This document shows, in pieces, positions 47,302 through 58,200 of a stretch of 64,000 nucleotides of DNA. Under the pieces are notes generated by a model, which did no database searches, was not told the origin of the DNA, and saw only the letters and a program-made list of their open reading frames with translations. The translations under genes were made by a program, and so were the position numbers. This stretch comes from Diadema setosum (Eukaryota; Echinodermata; Echinoidea; Diadematoida; Diadematidae), in assembly GCF_964275005.1 (NCBI RefSeq), contig NC_092686.1:40583511-40647510 (forward strand). Direction: 5' to 3'. Positions within the stretch are counted from its first letter, which is position 1, and the number at the start of each line of letters is the position of its first letter.

Positions 47302-47607
47302 ATGGGTTAGTCAAATACCATCATTATCAATTGATTTCACGCTCTGAAAGTGGCACATCAAACCGTACACCGTACCTTATTGATATCATGATATGACGCT
47401 TAGCGTAAAGGTCCAGCACGCGCACAACGCACTCGATCACGCTAGCTCACGCAGAGCCAAATTCACTGTGCGCGCGGGTATTTGTTACGTGAAAATGTTT
47501 TCCCATGGGAGAACATAAGAATGTTCGCCCATGGGCGAACATAACGAATGTACCTCCATCATGTGACTGTGTTTAGCCAATCACTAACTGGTATTTGACT
47601 AACCCAT
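47302..47607. mobile_element. 306-bp element with perfect 19-bp TIRs and inner palindromes
   Basis: ATGGGTTAGTCAAATACCA (47302-47320) is the exact inverse of TGGTATTTGACTAACCCAT (47589-47607). Inside are TTTTCCCATGGGAGAA and a perfect 22-base palindrome centred on GCCCATGGGC (47520-47541). The GAACATAACGAATGTAC phrase resembles GAACATACCGAATGTTC in the neighbouring hairpin, so the two may be one compound element. No target duplication was recognised. Confidence 0.7.
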
Positions 47608-49444
47608 TTGATATCAGAGAATGTTACACTTCTAATGCAGCAAGTCACTCCAGAATGTGAGCACTTGGTTTCCACCAAAGTTCTATCGAGTAATATAAGT
47701 TTGTAAGTATGTAATTTCATACGCCATATTAAGCTTAATGAGTGTGCAAATAGAATGGTTTGTTTTATGTTGGATTATGTGGGTTGATCTTATATTGAGC
47801 ATATATTTTTTTCTGAACATGGAGTAGTTGTGTGATACTTCTCAAATGATCTGAAACTTAATCCCGCAAGTTCATTTACGATGTACAGTGTATTTGACAT
47901 TAGTGATCAGATTTTTTTTAAATTTTCTTATGTGTTTCATGAGAACAACACTAATGTTTTCCTTTCAGCATTTTTAATTTTCTCAGCGTTTTGCTAACAA
48001 AGCTTTGTTTTTGTGTATTATGGTGAAAGCCAACACTTAATAATTGTTTAACATGTTTCTGTTGTTTGGTTGCTGATGCCATTAAATACACAGAGAAGCA
48101 AACCATAGATTGCTTCCCACCCACTTGGGATAACCATCACCTGCAAATATTATGTAGCATGTAAACTTGAAATGCCAGACAATGTGAATTTGTAGAGTTT
48201 TACCTATTATCAACCTTGTAATCTCGATCTCTTGTCATGCAAGATGTTAGAATAGCAATTCTTGCTAAAATAGTGACTTGTAGGAACAGCCTATCAGGAT
48301 GCATGCTTTTCTGTACACTGTCTTCATTGCATACAAAATGATTTGATTAAATTTTATTTGCAATATGTGTGGTCCAATGGCAATGTTAACATAACACTAA
48401 CAACATTTGCAATGTTACAACACTACAAGAATTTTTATGTTAAACAAATTAAGAGAAAGAGCTATAGGCCTATATACTTTGTACATCTGAAGGTGTATAA
48501 TGTGCAGCACAGGCATTCTTGATGTTCATTTTCATATATACTTCCACATTCAACATTTACACATGTAATTTTATGCACAAATCACGTGCTTGAATTTGCC
48601 ATCATATCTCTGCAACAAGCCCTTGTTATTTCATCATGCTGTGTTTTGAAAACATTGGTCATGGGAATTTCAATGCAATTCACCCTTTTTTAGAAGCAGA
48701 GATCCTTTGAAATGTTTAACCATGGCCTATTTTCCAACAAAGTGTGTACCTCGATACGAAAAGTGTTGTCTTCTAGATTTGAAAGGAGCAATTGGTTGGT
48801 TATCAGGGTCTGGGCAGTGTATTGTCACATCTCTATCTTACAATAGCTGTTTTCTGGTATTCTTAATTTATAAAGTAATTATTATTTTGTTAGAGGCGGT
48901 TTTTTTTTTTTCTAAATATTTAATCAATTATACATGTTCACTTAAGAGGGAGGCTTTTTGTGCTTATGCCTCTGATGTATTATTACTAGAACATAATGGT
49001 TATGTAACAATCTGCCAGCACATTTCTTTTTGTGTCTGTTTTGTTTTGGTTTGGTTTGGGTTGGGTTTTTAAAAAAATAGATTACAAGACGTTGATTTAT
49101 CAGATTTGTTGAAAGGTCTTCACACATTTACTTGAAAATGTTGTGATAGTAAATGTCTTCTCTTTGCCATGCAGTAACTTGACTTTGTTGATGCAAAACT
49201 CCCAAGATAAGAACAGTAAACTTAAACAATTGGCTGTGCTTAGATCGTGCAGCGATGATACTGCTTTTTGGCTGTGATTACAGGAAACCTCTTTACAATT
49301 AAAATATGGAGGATCCTACTCCTATTGCTACCAAGCTTTGCATAAATACTTTGTAACAGAGTTTTTGTTTTGTTTTGTTTTGCTTTGTTTTTGCCTGCTA
49401 GTAAATGTGACAGCAGTTGTAGTGTAGGACGTACGGAACACAGA

Positions 49445-49745
49445 GAGTGGTTAAAACTGTATGTGTGTCTGTATTGCATATTATAAGTGTGATTATTTGT
49501 GTGTGTGTCTGTGTGTGTGCGTGTGTAGTTGTGTCTGTGTGTATGTATTTCCTTGCACGTGTGTCTGTATTTGTGTGTATTTATGTCCGCCTGTATTGCC
49601 TATACATGCAAGTGATTATTTGTGTGTGTGTCTGTGTGTGTGTACTGTAGTTGTGTCTGTGTGTCTGTGTGTCTGTATTTCCCTGCGCATGTGTCTGTAT
49701 TTGTGTGTATTTGTCTGTGTGTGTCTGTATGTGTATTTCCTTGCA

Positions 49746-49784
<39 letters not shown>

Positions 49785-49845
49785 CTGTACACGTATGTGC
49801 ATCTATGTTTGTGTCACGGTTTGTGTCTATGTGTGACTGAGTGAG
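49445..49845. repeat. Imperfect TG/TGTC microsatellite
   Basis: About 400 bases of TGTG interrupted by TC, TATT and CCTTGC phrases. A CTTGCACGTGTGTCTG-like unit recurs about three times. Cysteine/valine-rich frames across it are artefacts. Confidence 0.88.
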
Positions 49846-49865
49846 AACAGAAAAGGTTAGAAGTC

Positions 49866-49929
49866 CTGGGCCCCGTTGCTAGAAACTTTGCGTTTAAACG
49901 CAATTTGAGTTTCTAGCAACTGGGCCCAG
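49866..49929. repeat. 64-base near-perfect palindrome centred on GTTTAAAC
   Basis: CTGGGCCCCGTTGCTAGAAAC pairs with GTTTCTAGCAACTGGGCCCAG around TTGCGTTTAAACGCAA; only a four-base bulge and one mismatch break it. Perhaps a minimal fold-back MITE. Confidence 0.85.
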
Positions 49930-50474
49930 TTCTTCTTTTGAAAATACTGTACACTGCATTATAATTCAGGTACAAATGTATCATATAGTTCAAATTGCAT
50001 TGACCAATCTGAAATTCAGCATTAGTCAGTGGCGAAATTGTCATTTCATATGGGTCACAATTGAGGCTGGCCTCACATCCCTAGTCCCAACTCTAATCTC
50101 TGAAGATTTGGAGATGAAGGAATATAATGGGTAAGATTAATAAAGAAGTAGGAAAATTGTGATGAATGTAGAACTGACAGTCGGTGACAATCAACATACT
50201 ACAAGTGAGCAATGAAAGGTAGATATGACTTTTTTTTTCAAAATTTGACAGTAATTATTGCAACATTAAAAATCAAAATGAAGAAGAAATACTCAAGAAG
50301 TACATTGTAGATTAAGCAATCTATGTCATAGACATATGTCTAAGTCAAGTAAGTCTTGTTTTCTGAAGATAAGCCTAAATCAATATTGACATATAATGTC
50401 TTAATTCTAATTGAAACAATTCAGTTTATGTTAATGTTCCTGACGGTGCAACAAACTCTTTTCATGTGTGTGTA

Positions 50475-53400
50475 CAGGCCCGTAGCCAGGGGGGGGTGCG
50501 TCGGGTGCGTACGCACCCCCCCAAATTCTGAAAGGTCCACTTTTTCATAATAACGGTTTTTAGCAATTCTCAAGATAACAATCCAAATAAATATAAAGAC
50601 ACATTATTATGCTACGTAAATGTGGAAGAGTACGTTTAACAATGTTAAAAATAATTGTACGAAACCCTTTTGTTGTATGAACCATCGGATCGTCCCCATG
50701 CACACAAACACAAATGTTATGTATCAATTTGTGCGAGCTATTATTATATTGGCACTGCATGCCATGGCCCTTGGCGCATGTGACCGGTGGTTTTTTTTTT
50801 TTCCACTGGCCGCCCGAGTACGTGCGATTCGTGGATGACATTGAGGTTGACACTTGCATTTTTTCACAGGAACAGAGGTAAGTGGATGAAAATCTAATAG
50901 CCTCAAGTTTACGTATAATGTTTTTATTATGATAAGAATTAAAGAAATTTCCTCGAAATTATAACTATAATCGAAAACCTGAGACATTTTATATCTACGT
51001 CTCACAAAGATATAGTACATGTATATAAGTACATGTTGGCATGATAATGCCTGGGGATAGATTATTATGTCAACTATTTTCCATTATGAATGCATGCTCC
51101 AATCAAATTGTGAAAAGGTGGTCATGAATTAGCATTTCTTACGAACGATCAGGAGAGACAAAATGAGTCGGATTGGATTACAATTCTCACAGCTTTGTAG
51201 AAGTCTGAGTCAACAGTATCACACAGTACTTCAAGACGTATTATAGTACAAACGAGTTCTTGAGCCTGCACCGTTTCAGGCTCTGTTCTGGATACAGCGG
51301 TAGAAACTCATTCTTTTCTTTCTTTTTTATTTTATCATTATTTACTAATCTCTTTTCTAACTTACAGGTAGCGGATTTCTTTGCAGGCCAAATTCGGAAA
51401 TGTAGTGTTGATTATTACTTATACATTTTCTCATGTTGTGACAGTTCTATTGGTTCTCATTTTAAAGTGAGCCAAAACCTAAAAAAATTTTCAGTTATAA
51501 TTTCCAAAGAGTATTATGCAGGCACGCAAACTCATTTTAGTTGTATTTCATTTAAATGTAATGGGTAAGAGGGTATGAGAGAGAATGGAAAGTGCTGAGC
51601 TATGAAGTAAAATGGTAAAGTAAAAAGTTTGTCAGATAGTATTACAAAAGAAACTCATTCTTTTTTGTTTGTTTATTTTATCATTATTTACTGTAAATCT
51701 CTCTTCTAACTTAAAGGTAGTGGATCTCTTTGCAGCCAGTGGCGTATCTAGGGGGGGGGGGGGGCAAGGGGGGCACGTGCCCCGGGCGCCACTCCTTGGG
51801 GGCGCAAAAAAAAAACGAAAAAAAAAAACGAAGAAGAAGAAAAAAAAAACGAAGAAGAAGAAAAAAAAAAGAAAATGAATGGTAAGGGGGGGGCAGAAAA
51901 CCAAATCAAACAAGATAAAAACAAAACATGATGATGACGCGGACAAAACGACAATGTTTATTGTGTTCACACAAACATTCTATGTTCTGTGAGCTGAAAT
52001 ACAAAAATTTTCGGCTCGCTCGCTGCGCTCGCTCGCCAAAATTTGTATAAAAAAGAAGGTAAGAACAAAACGTGATGATGACAAAATGGCAGTCTCTATT
52101 GTGTTCACACATGTCATTTTATATTTAGCAGGCAAAATGTTTCACGGAGCAGCGGCTGCAATTTCATTCCTTCTGAAGCGATCGCCCATTGGATCAAAAG
52201 AGGGCGTCAACGGTTTCGAACATACGGGGGGGGGGGCGCAAAAAAACAATAACAAATCAAACAAGATAAGAACAAAACGTAGTGATGACGCGGAAATATA
52301 CAAATTTTGGCTCACTCGCTCGTACTAATTTAGAGTATTTTTTCAAGTCCTCAGTTTGTTGGTATAAATCGTTATCTATAAGGTCGTCACTATATTTTGA
52401 TTAGAATTGTAAGATTTAATAAGCAAAAAATGACAAGAGTTTCATGATTTGTAAGCTGAAATACAAAAATTTTCTGCTCGCTCGCTGCGCTCGCTCGCCA
52501 AAATTTGTTTAAAACAAGAGAAGAAGATAAGAACAAAACGTGACGATGACGCGGACAAAATGATAATGTCTATTGTGTTCACTCATGTCATTTTATATTT
52601 AGCAGGAAAAATGTTACACGGAGCAGCGACTGCAATTTCATTCGTTCTGAAGCGATCGCCGATTGGATCAAAAGAGGACGCCAACGGTTTCGAACATACG
52701 GGGAAGGGGGGCGCAAGAAAAAAATAAAAAAAGATAAGAAAAAAAAAACGTAATGATGACGCAGAAATATACAAATTTCGGCTCACTCGCTCGTACTAAT
52801 TTAGAGTATTTTTTCAAGTCCTCAGTTTGTTGGTATAAATCGTTATCTATAAGGTCGTCACTATAATTGTGAGATTTAATAAGCAAAAAATGACAAGAAT
52901 TCCATGTTTTGTAAGCTGAAATACAAAAATTTTCGGCTCGCTCGCTGCGCTCGCTCGCCAAAATTTATATAAAAAAAAAATATAAGAACAATACGTGATG
53001 ATGACGAGGACATTTACAAATTTCAGCACACTCGCGCGCACTAATTTAGAGTACTTTTTTAAGTCCTCAGTTCTTTTGGTATAAATCGATATCTATAAGG
53101 CTGTCACTATATCTTGATTAGAATTGTAAGATTTGGTAAGCAAAAAATGACAAAAATTCCATGTTTTGTAAGCTGAAATACAAAAAATTTCGGCTCGCTC
53201 GCTGCGCTCGCTCGCCAAAATCTATCAAAATTCATTACATTTAAATCACCCTCAAAAAGATCCCTTTTAAGTGCTTGAAAAAGCATCATGCGGACTTTGT
53301 TTAAAGTCCCTACCGGGATGGGGTAGGGGTTGAACACTTTTTTTCAGAAATTAGGGGCGCAATTTTCGTGCTTGCCCCGGGCGCCGTTTTCCCTAGATAC

Positions 53401-54221
53401 GCCACTGTTTGCAGCCCAATTCGAGAATGCCCAGAGACAGCTAGTAACCAAATAACCTACTATAATTTAATAGATAAGAAATAACCATTCCAGTATGTAT
53501 CTTAGTGTGCACAGTAAGACAGATCAAATCAAATAGGAAAACATCTGAGCACTAAGCCTGAGGTCTGAATTTGCACTCAACTTCTTCCAATGGCTAACGG
53601 ATGTTTAATTTTTGAATTTCACTGACCTCCAAATTTCACAAAGAAAACCTTCTTAGCATGATGGTTAATATGACATTTGACTGATATTGGAGATGTTTGC
53701 GAATCGGATCTACTACCTTTAATATTATTAATCTAAAATGATTATTTGAAAGTTCGGAAATGCTGGAAATATCCTACCACAAGGAGGCAAAATATAAATG
53801 GTTCACATTTACAATTCATTTTGTTTTAAAAATTTTCTTATTTATTTTCGTTTTTGACAAACTCGCATACCAGGCTTCAGGCCTGCTAACGCGGGTATAC
53901 AATAGAAAAAATAAAAGTTAAAACAACACCAGGAAAATCACTATTCTCAATTTTGCGGCGCGCTACGCGCGCAGAGTCTCGAACACAATTAAACTTTGCA
54001 ACTTCCTGGCAAAATGAGTTTTTACTATTTCCTAGATGAAATACCGTAACGCGATTGCATGCAACAGACAAAAATACAAATTTCCTCGAGACTTTAAAAC
54101 GTCATTAAAACAGTCAAAATTCACAATTTGCGGCGCGCTTCCCGCGCAAATTCTTATACAACTTTTGTAGTTCGGTCGTCCAAAGAAAAAAAAAAAAAAT
54201 ATATATATATATATATATAAT

Positions 54222-54257
<36 letters not shown>

Positions 54258-54333
54258 ATCATTGGTATTGGTACCGAAGGTCCGTTTTTTTAGTGACCGC
54301 ACCCCCCCTTGAAAAATCCTGGCTACGGGCCTG
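50475..54333. mobile_element. 3.86-kb non-autonomous DNA element (outer of a nested pair)
   Basis: The ends are CAGGCCCGTAGCCAGG and the exact inverse CCTGGCTACGGGCCTG. It sits in a GT microsatellite; GTGTA flanks both sides, so the true target duplication is hard to read. Inside, a segment ending in TTTGCAGSCCAATTCG occurs twice (about 51305-51410 and 51655-51736 continuing at 53408), an internal duplication. The second copy is split by the 1671-bp element. Further inside are two related blocks with GCGGCGCGCT (about 53955 and 54130), an A/TA run and a GT run (54185-54256). No transposase frame was found. hAT-like ends are likely but unproven. Confidence 0.8.
51737..53407. mobile_element. 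1671-bp hAT-like element with perfect 8-bp TSD
   Basis: CAGTGGCGTATCTAGGG and its inverse CCCTAGATACGCCACTG form the ends. TTTGCAGC flanks it on both sides (51729-51736, 53408-53415), a perfect 8-bp target duplication; CAGTGGCGTA is a classical hAT end. The interior is built from repeats: a GCTCGCTCGCTGCGCTCGC block followed by CCAAAAT occurs at about 52015, 52477, 52937 and 53193 (spacing about 461, 461, 256). Poly-G/A tracts lie near the left end. No transposase, so non-autonomous. Confidence 0.93.

Positions 54334-54337
<4 letters not shown>

Positions 54338-54413
<76 letters not shown>
54338..54413. repeat. (GT)n microsatellite, about 38 units
   Basis: A nearly pure TG run just outside the right end of the 3.86-kb element. 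The left flank of that element is also GT-rich, so the element inserted into this microsatellite. Confidence 0.95.
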
Positions 54414-54415
<2 letters not shown>

Positions 54416-54608
54416 CCTTCCCCCCAATATGGCACATATTGCCTCTGTCTGCTGTAATATACAACTCCAATTCTATAAGTCAGAGTTGAAATGAATTTAA
54501 AAACCTGCCTTAATGTTTGCTGAATTATGATTTCAAAATTTAAATCAAATGGAGTCCTCAAAGCACGATTATACATTAGGCCTACAGACCACAATTTGAT
54601 AGCCATTT

Positions 54609-54783
54609 CAGGGCTGCCAACATTGGAAACTAGTTTAGAGTGAGACTCCCATAGGCCAATGCTATTTAGGAGTCAAAATGAGTGAGATCAATAGAAATGC
54701 ATGCAAATGAAATAAAGTTTAGAGTGAGAAAGGACCAAAAATGAGTGAGTCTCACTCTCAATGAGTGGGAGTTGGCAGCCCTG
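54609..54783. mobile_element. 175-bp MITE with CAGGGCTGCCAAC ends and 6-bp TSD
   Basis: CAGGGCTGCCAAC and GTTGGCAGCCCTG are perfect inverses, flanked by CCATTT on both sides (54603-54608, 54784-54789). GAGTGAGA/GAGTGAGT words repeat inside, paralleling the AGTAAGAT repeats of the element at 8830-9066. Probably the same hAT-like group. Confidence 0.85.
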
Positions 54784-55086
54784 CCATTTACGTCTGTGGG
54801 AAGTGGGTGATAACTTATCAAAACAATTAACTTCCAAAGTTTGCTGTAGAGTGTAGGTCGAACCAAACAACTAGAAAAAAAAAATGGTGAAAAAGAAAAA
54901 AACAGCCCGATTTCGAAATTAGTTTACTTCTTGCATTTTATGTGCCACTTGCGCGCACACATACACATTACACACAAGCATACACACAACTACCAGAGCT
55001 AGAAGGGCCTGTGTAGATAGTACCTTGTACGTACACACACTGTGTGTGTTTCGCTCTACGGCGCAACCACGGCCGTACTTCCTCCG

Positions 55087-55100
55087 GTTGCCACGGCGAC
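55087..55100. promoter_or_regulatory. RFX X-box-like site in the DRC11 promoter
   Basis: GTTGCCACGGCGAC differs at two positions from the symmetrical GTTGCCATGGCAAC form of the X-box bound by RFX factors. It lies 112 bases before the DRC11 start codon in a CpG-rich patch. X-boxes at such distances are known at ciliary gene promoters. The site is seen; its function is inferred. Confidence 0.6.
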
Positions 55101-55199
55101 GGAGATACCAAGACAAGCGCCAACGATTGCGAACTGGATACGATACGTGAACAATTATTCGACAAGACGATGTATTTCTAGGGGAAATAGGCGTAACGA

Positions 55200-55223
55200 A
55201 TGTGGCAGAAATATGTCTCATAG
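55200..55223 (+). other. Upstream ORF (7 codons) overlapping the DRC11 start
   Basis: ATGTGGCAGAAA opens a seven-codon frame 13 bases before the DRC11 ATG, in another frame. It ends at TAG (55221-55223), exactly the last bases of the exon. It could lower translation of DRC11 if the transcript starts upstream of it. Confidence 0.5.
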
Positions 55224-58200
55224 GTAAGAAAATGTGTAATATTCATATGTATCGACCAAAGGGTCAATTAGACTTGTATTCTCGTTCACAGAAAGCAGTA
55301 TTTGGTCGCGAGCGCGAGCTAGATAACAGCGTTATCGCTGTCAAGATGTACACAGTCCCACTCGTTGCCGTTTGTGTGTTGGAGTGTCTCGGTGACACGT
55401 CTGAAGCTACTTCATGTGCTTGCTGTAACGCAGTTATAGGCCTGCTTCAAGGTCTATTGCCAGGACAGTTTTCTGAAAAATAAGTTCTACTTCATTAGAC
55501 CTCGTCTAGGGCAAGTTTTCATAATCATCATAATCCATAAATCTCCATAAATTAACTAAAAGAAGTGGAAATTAGGTCTTAGATTTTATTGGCCAGAGGC
55601 TGTGCAGAGACCCGAGTGGCAGTGCAGTGGTTGCTAGAATTTCTAGTACTTTAGGCCTAGTAGTATAGTTTTAGTGGGCTCCGTTTTAGTATGGTAGTGG
55701 TAATGCCTACTGCCTACAGTATCTAATCTACATCTAGGCTAATGTTACATAGCACTGTCACATATTCTGTCTAGATTAAGAGTGGTGCTACAGAGCAAGA
55801 ATGCCAAGATTCTAGATACTTTACTCTGTCATTTAATACTAGATTTCTAGATCTATAGAACTTAGAAGTATCTAGACCCTAGTCTGACTGCCCCACCAGG
55901 GCCCAGGCAGTGTTTTTGCACTGCCATTGATCTATTGTCGGCTTGTTGCATTACATCGTAGTAGACTCTCTAGAACTAGAACCCTATTTGTTCTACTAAG
56001 CCTTAATTAGGTTACGGTAATTGAAGAACTGCATGGATGTAGTGTGTAGTACAGCCATGATGTACCAACCCCCTCTGAAGATGCCAAGTTTCTACTGACT
56101 GGGAGTGAGTAACTTCCTGCGAGGGAGTGTACAAATTTGTAGCGATTGGGTGCGGGGAGGTCCACAGCTGTAAAAGTTGCAGTTGACTGAGATAATCTCA
56201 TGCCAATCTCATGATTTACAGTGTACGTCGTGAGATATAATCTCAGTTTCTGTTGTTTCATGGACACTTTGATTTTTGGACATTTTTTTTTTTTTTTTCA
56301 TGTGTAACGTTTAGGTTTGACAAATCCATATGATATAGAACATTCTGGACTCCTTCTTTCAGCATTCAGCTTTGAATAATGATCAATTTGTTCAGGACAT
56401 TTGAAGTTTGTTGGAACTTCACTGAGATGAGTAGAATAGAATTTGTTACAATAAAGAATTCATTCCTCTCTTTTCTGTGTAGATCTAGACACTTTATAAA
56501 AGATTTCATCCTGATGCCTACCCATACCATAGTAATACAACTGTATGTAGGTTTGTGCTGGTGTTTTCAGCCAGTGTGTATAAAAGCTCAAACCAACTTG
56601 TATGAAATTGTTCTTGACAAGCTTTTGTACTACATTTTTTTTTTTTAAATGCACAATACAATGTGTCATAATAATAGAAGAGCTTCATTCATCATTTTAG
56701 TGTTTAGGGTGATGTGATTTAAATCTTAAGTACCATGTTTTGTTTTCAATTTTTTGTACTTACAGCTACTATCAAAAGCAGTGGCTTGAGGCCCAGGACA
56801 GCCTCAATGATCTTCTCCAGCAGGAGTTACCTCCAGAGGCCCCCAAACCTGAGAAAGACCGTCTCACCGCCTTCCAGAATATAGCTACACTCTACCTCAA
56901 GTACCTCCAGATATTCCGCAAACTGGAAGGATGCTACGACCAGATAGTTCACCCACAGAAGAGGCGTGTGCTGCGGCGAATGCTGGATGGCGTCATGGGA
57001 AGGTTGCTGGAACTGAAGAATGAAATGGTTCTGCTCGAGTTTTCAGAGTTCCACTATTTTGATGACATCCTGTCTGATCTCAAGTTGACTCCGGTGAGTT
57101 ATTTAGATGATATGTGCAGTGTATTTGATGCCCTCCTCACAATGTATGTGTGCTTGGATTCACACTGCTATGAAAACTTTTTTTCAAATTGAGTTAATGC
57201 AAGTTTTCTACTACTGGATGTGAAGCTGTCATTATGCAATACTTTTGTCCTGGTTTTATTCTGATATTTATGTTGGAATATGAACTACTGATTTCTTACA
57301 CAGAAGTACATGTAGATCCCAAAGACTACTATCTTGATCAGACACAAATATTCTGACATTACCAGAAATAGCTTACAGTTTGTGATATCACTGTGCATAA
57401 TATCATCAAATTAGAAGAAGGTCAAATTTCTGTTTTTGTGTTGCAACATATATTCATGCCATCAGCTAATAAGATTTTCATGTCATTAGCATTAAGATAT
57501 AAATGACTGGGGTACTCATTCAGGTACTTGTAACAAGCATTCATTTTTCACATTTCATTTTCTTCTCCATCTACCCAAGCCCACCGATGAACTGAAATGA
57601 TGGTGTATATATGTATTTCAAATTGAAATATTGTATTATATTTGTATGTTCTACTCATCTATTTCTCTCAGAATGACATTGAGATACCAGTCCCCAAATA
57701 TTTCATCAACGAGAGAGCTAAAGCACTGCAGGACAGAGAGAAGCTCCTTGGGCAAATCCTGGCCAAGATGGGTCCGCCCGAGGAGAAGACCGAGGAAGTC
57801 AAGATGTCGGCAGACGAGGCCATCCGCCTTATCCAGGTCCACGAGAGGGCACGGCAGGGTCGGCTGAGGGCGAAGTTCATGCGGGAAATCCGTCTGCAGG
57901 AAGAGCGAGAGAGGATGGCCGCCAACCGCGGCGCTCCCACCCTAGACACAGAGCTGGCAGCAGTCAGAATTCAGAAGGTATGAATGTGGAATACTGTAAA
58001 AATGGATATATTCGCATGAGTAATTTTCCGCGCTCGGCCGGGTAAGACGAATTTCACATGTTTTTAACTGCACGGAATAAGGACATTAACTACTGCCACA
58101 TATGTCATGCAAAAATATTCGCATGCTTTATTTTCGCAGTAGATTCTGGTTGCATGAAATGCGCGAAAAGTTTCCACTTTGACAGTATATGCGTACAAGA

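Larger units (their letters stand above)
44488..50474. other. BCAP31 3' UTR and intergenic region
   Basis: No further coding exons are visible. It contains MITEs at 44964 and 46752, palindromes at 47135-47607 and 49866-49929, and a TG microsatellite at 49445-49845. Other open frames here lack any recognisable domain. Confidence 0.55.

Noticed and set aside
48707-49072. 121-codon frame in the BCAP31-DRC11 interval
   Set aside because: Hydrophobic and cysteine-rich from T-rich DNA; no domain.
49447-49844. Cys/Val-rich frames resembling a cysteine-rich secreted protein
   Set aside because: Entirely produced by the TG microsatellite.
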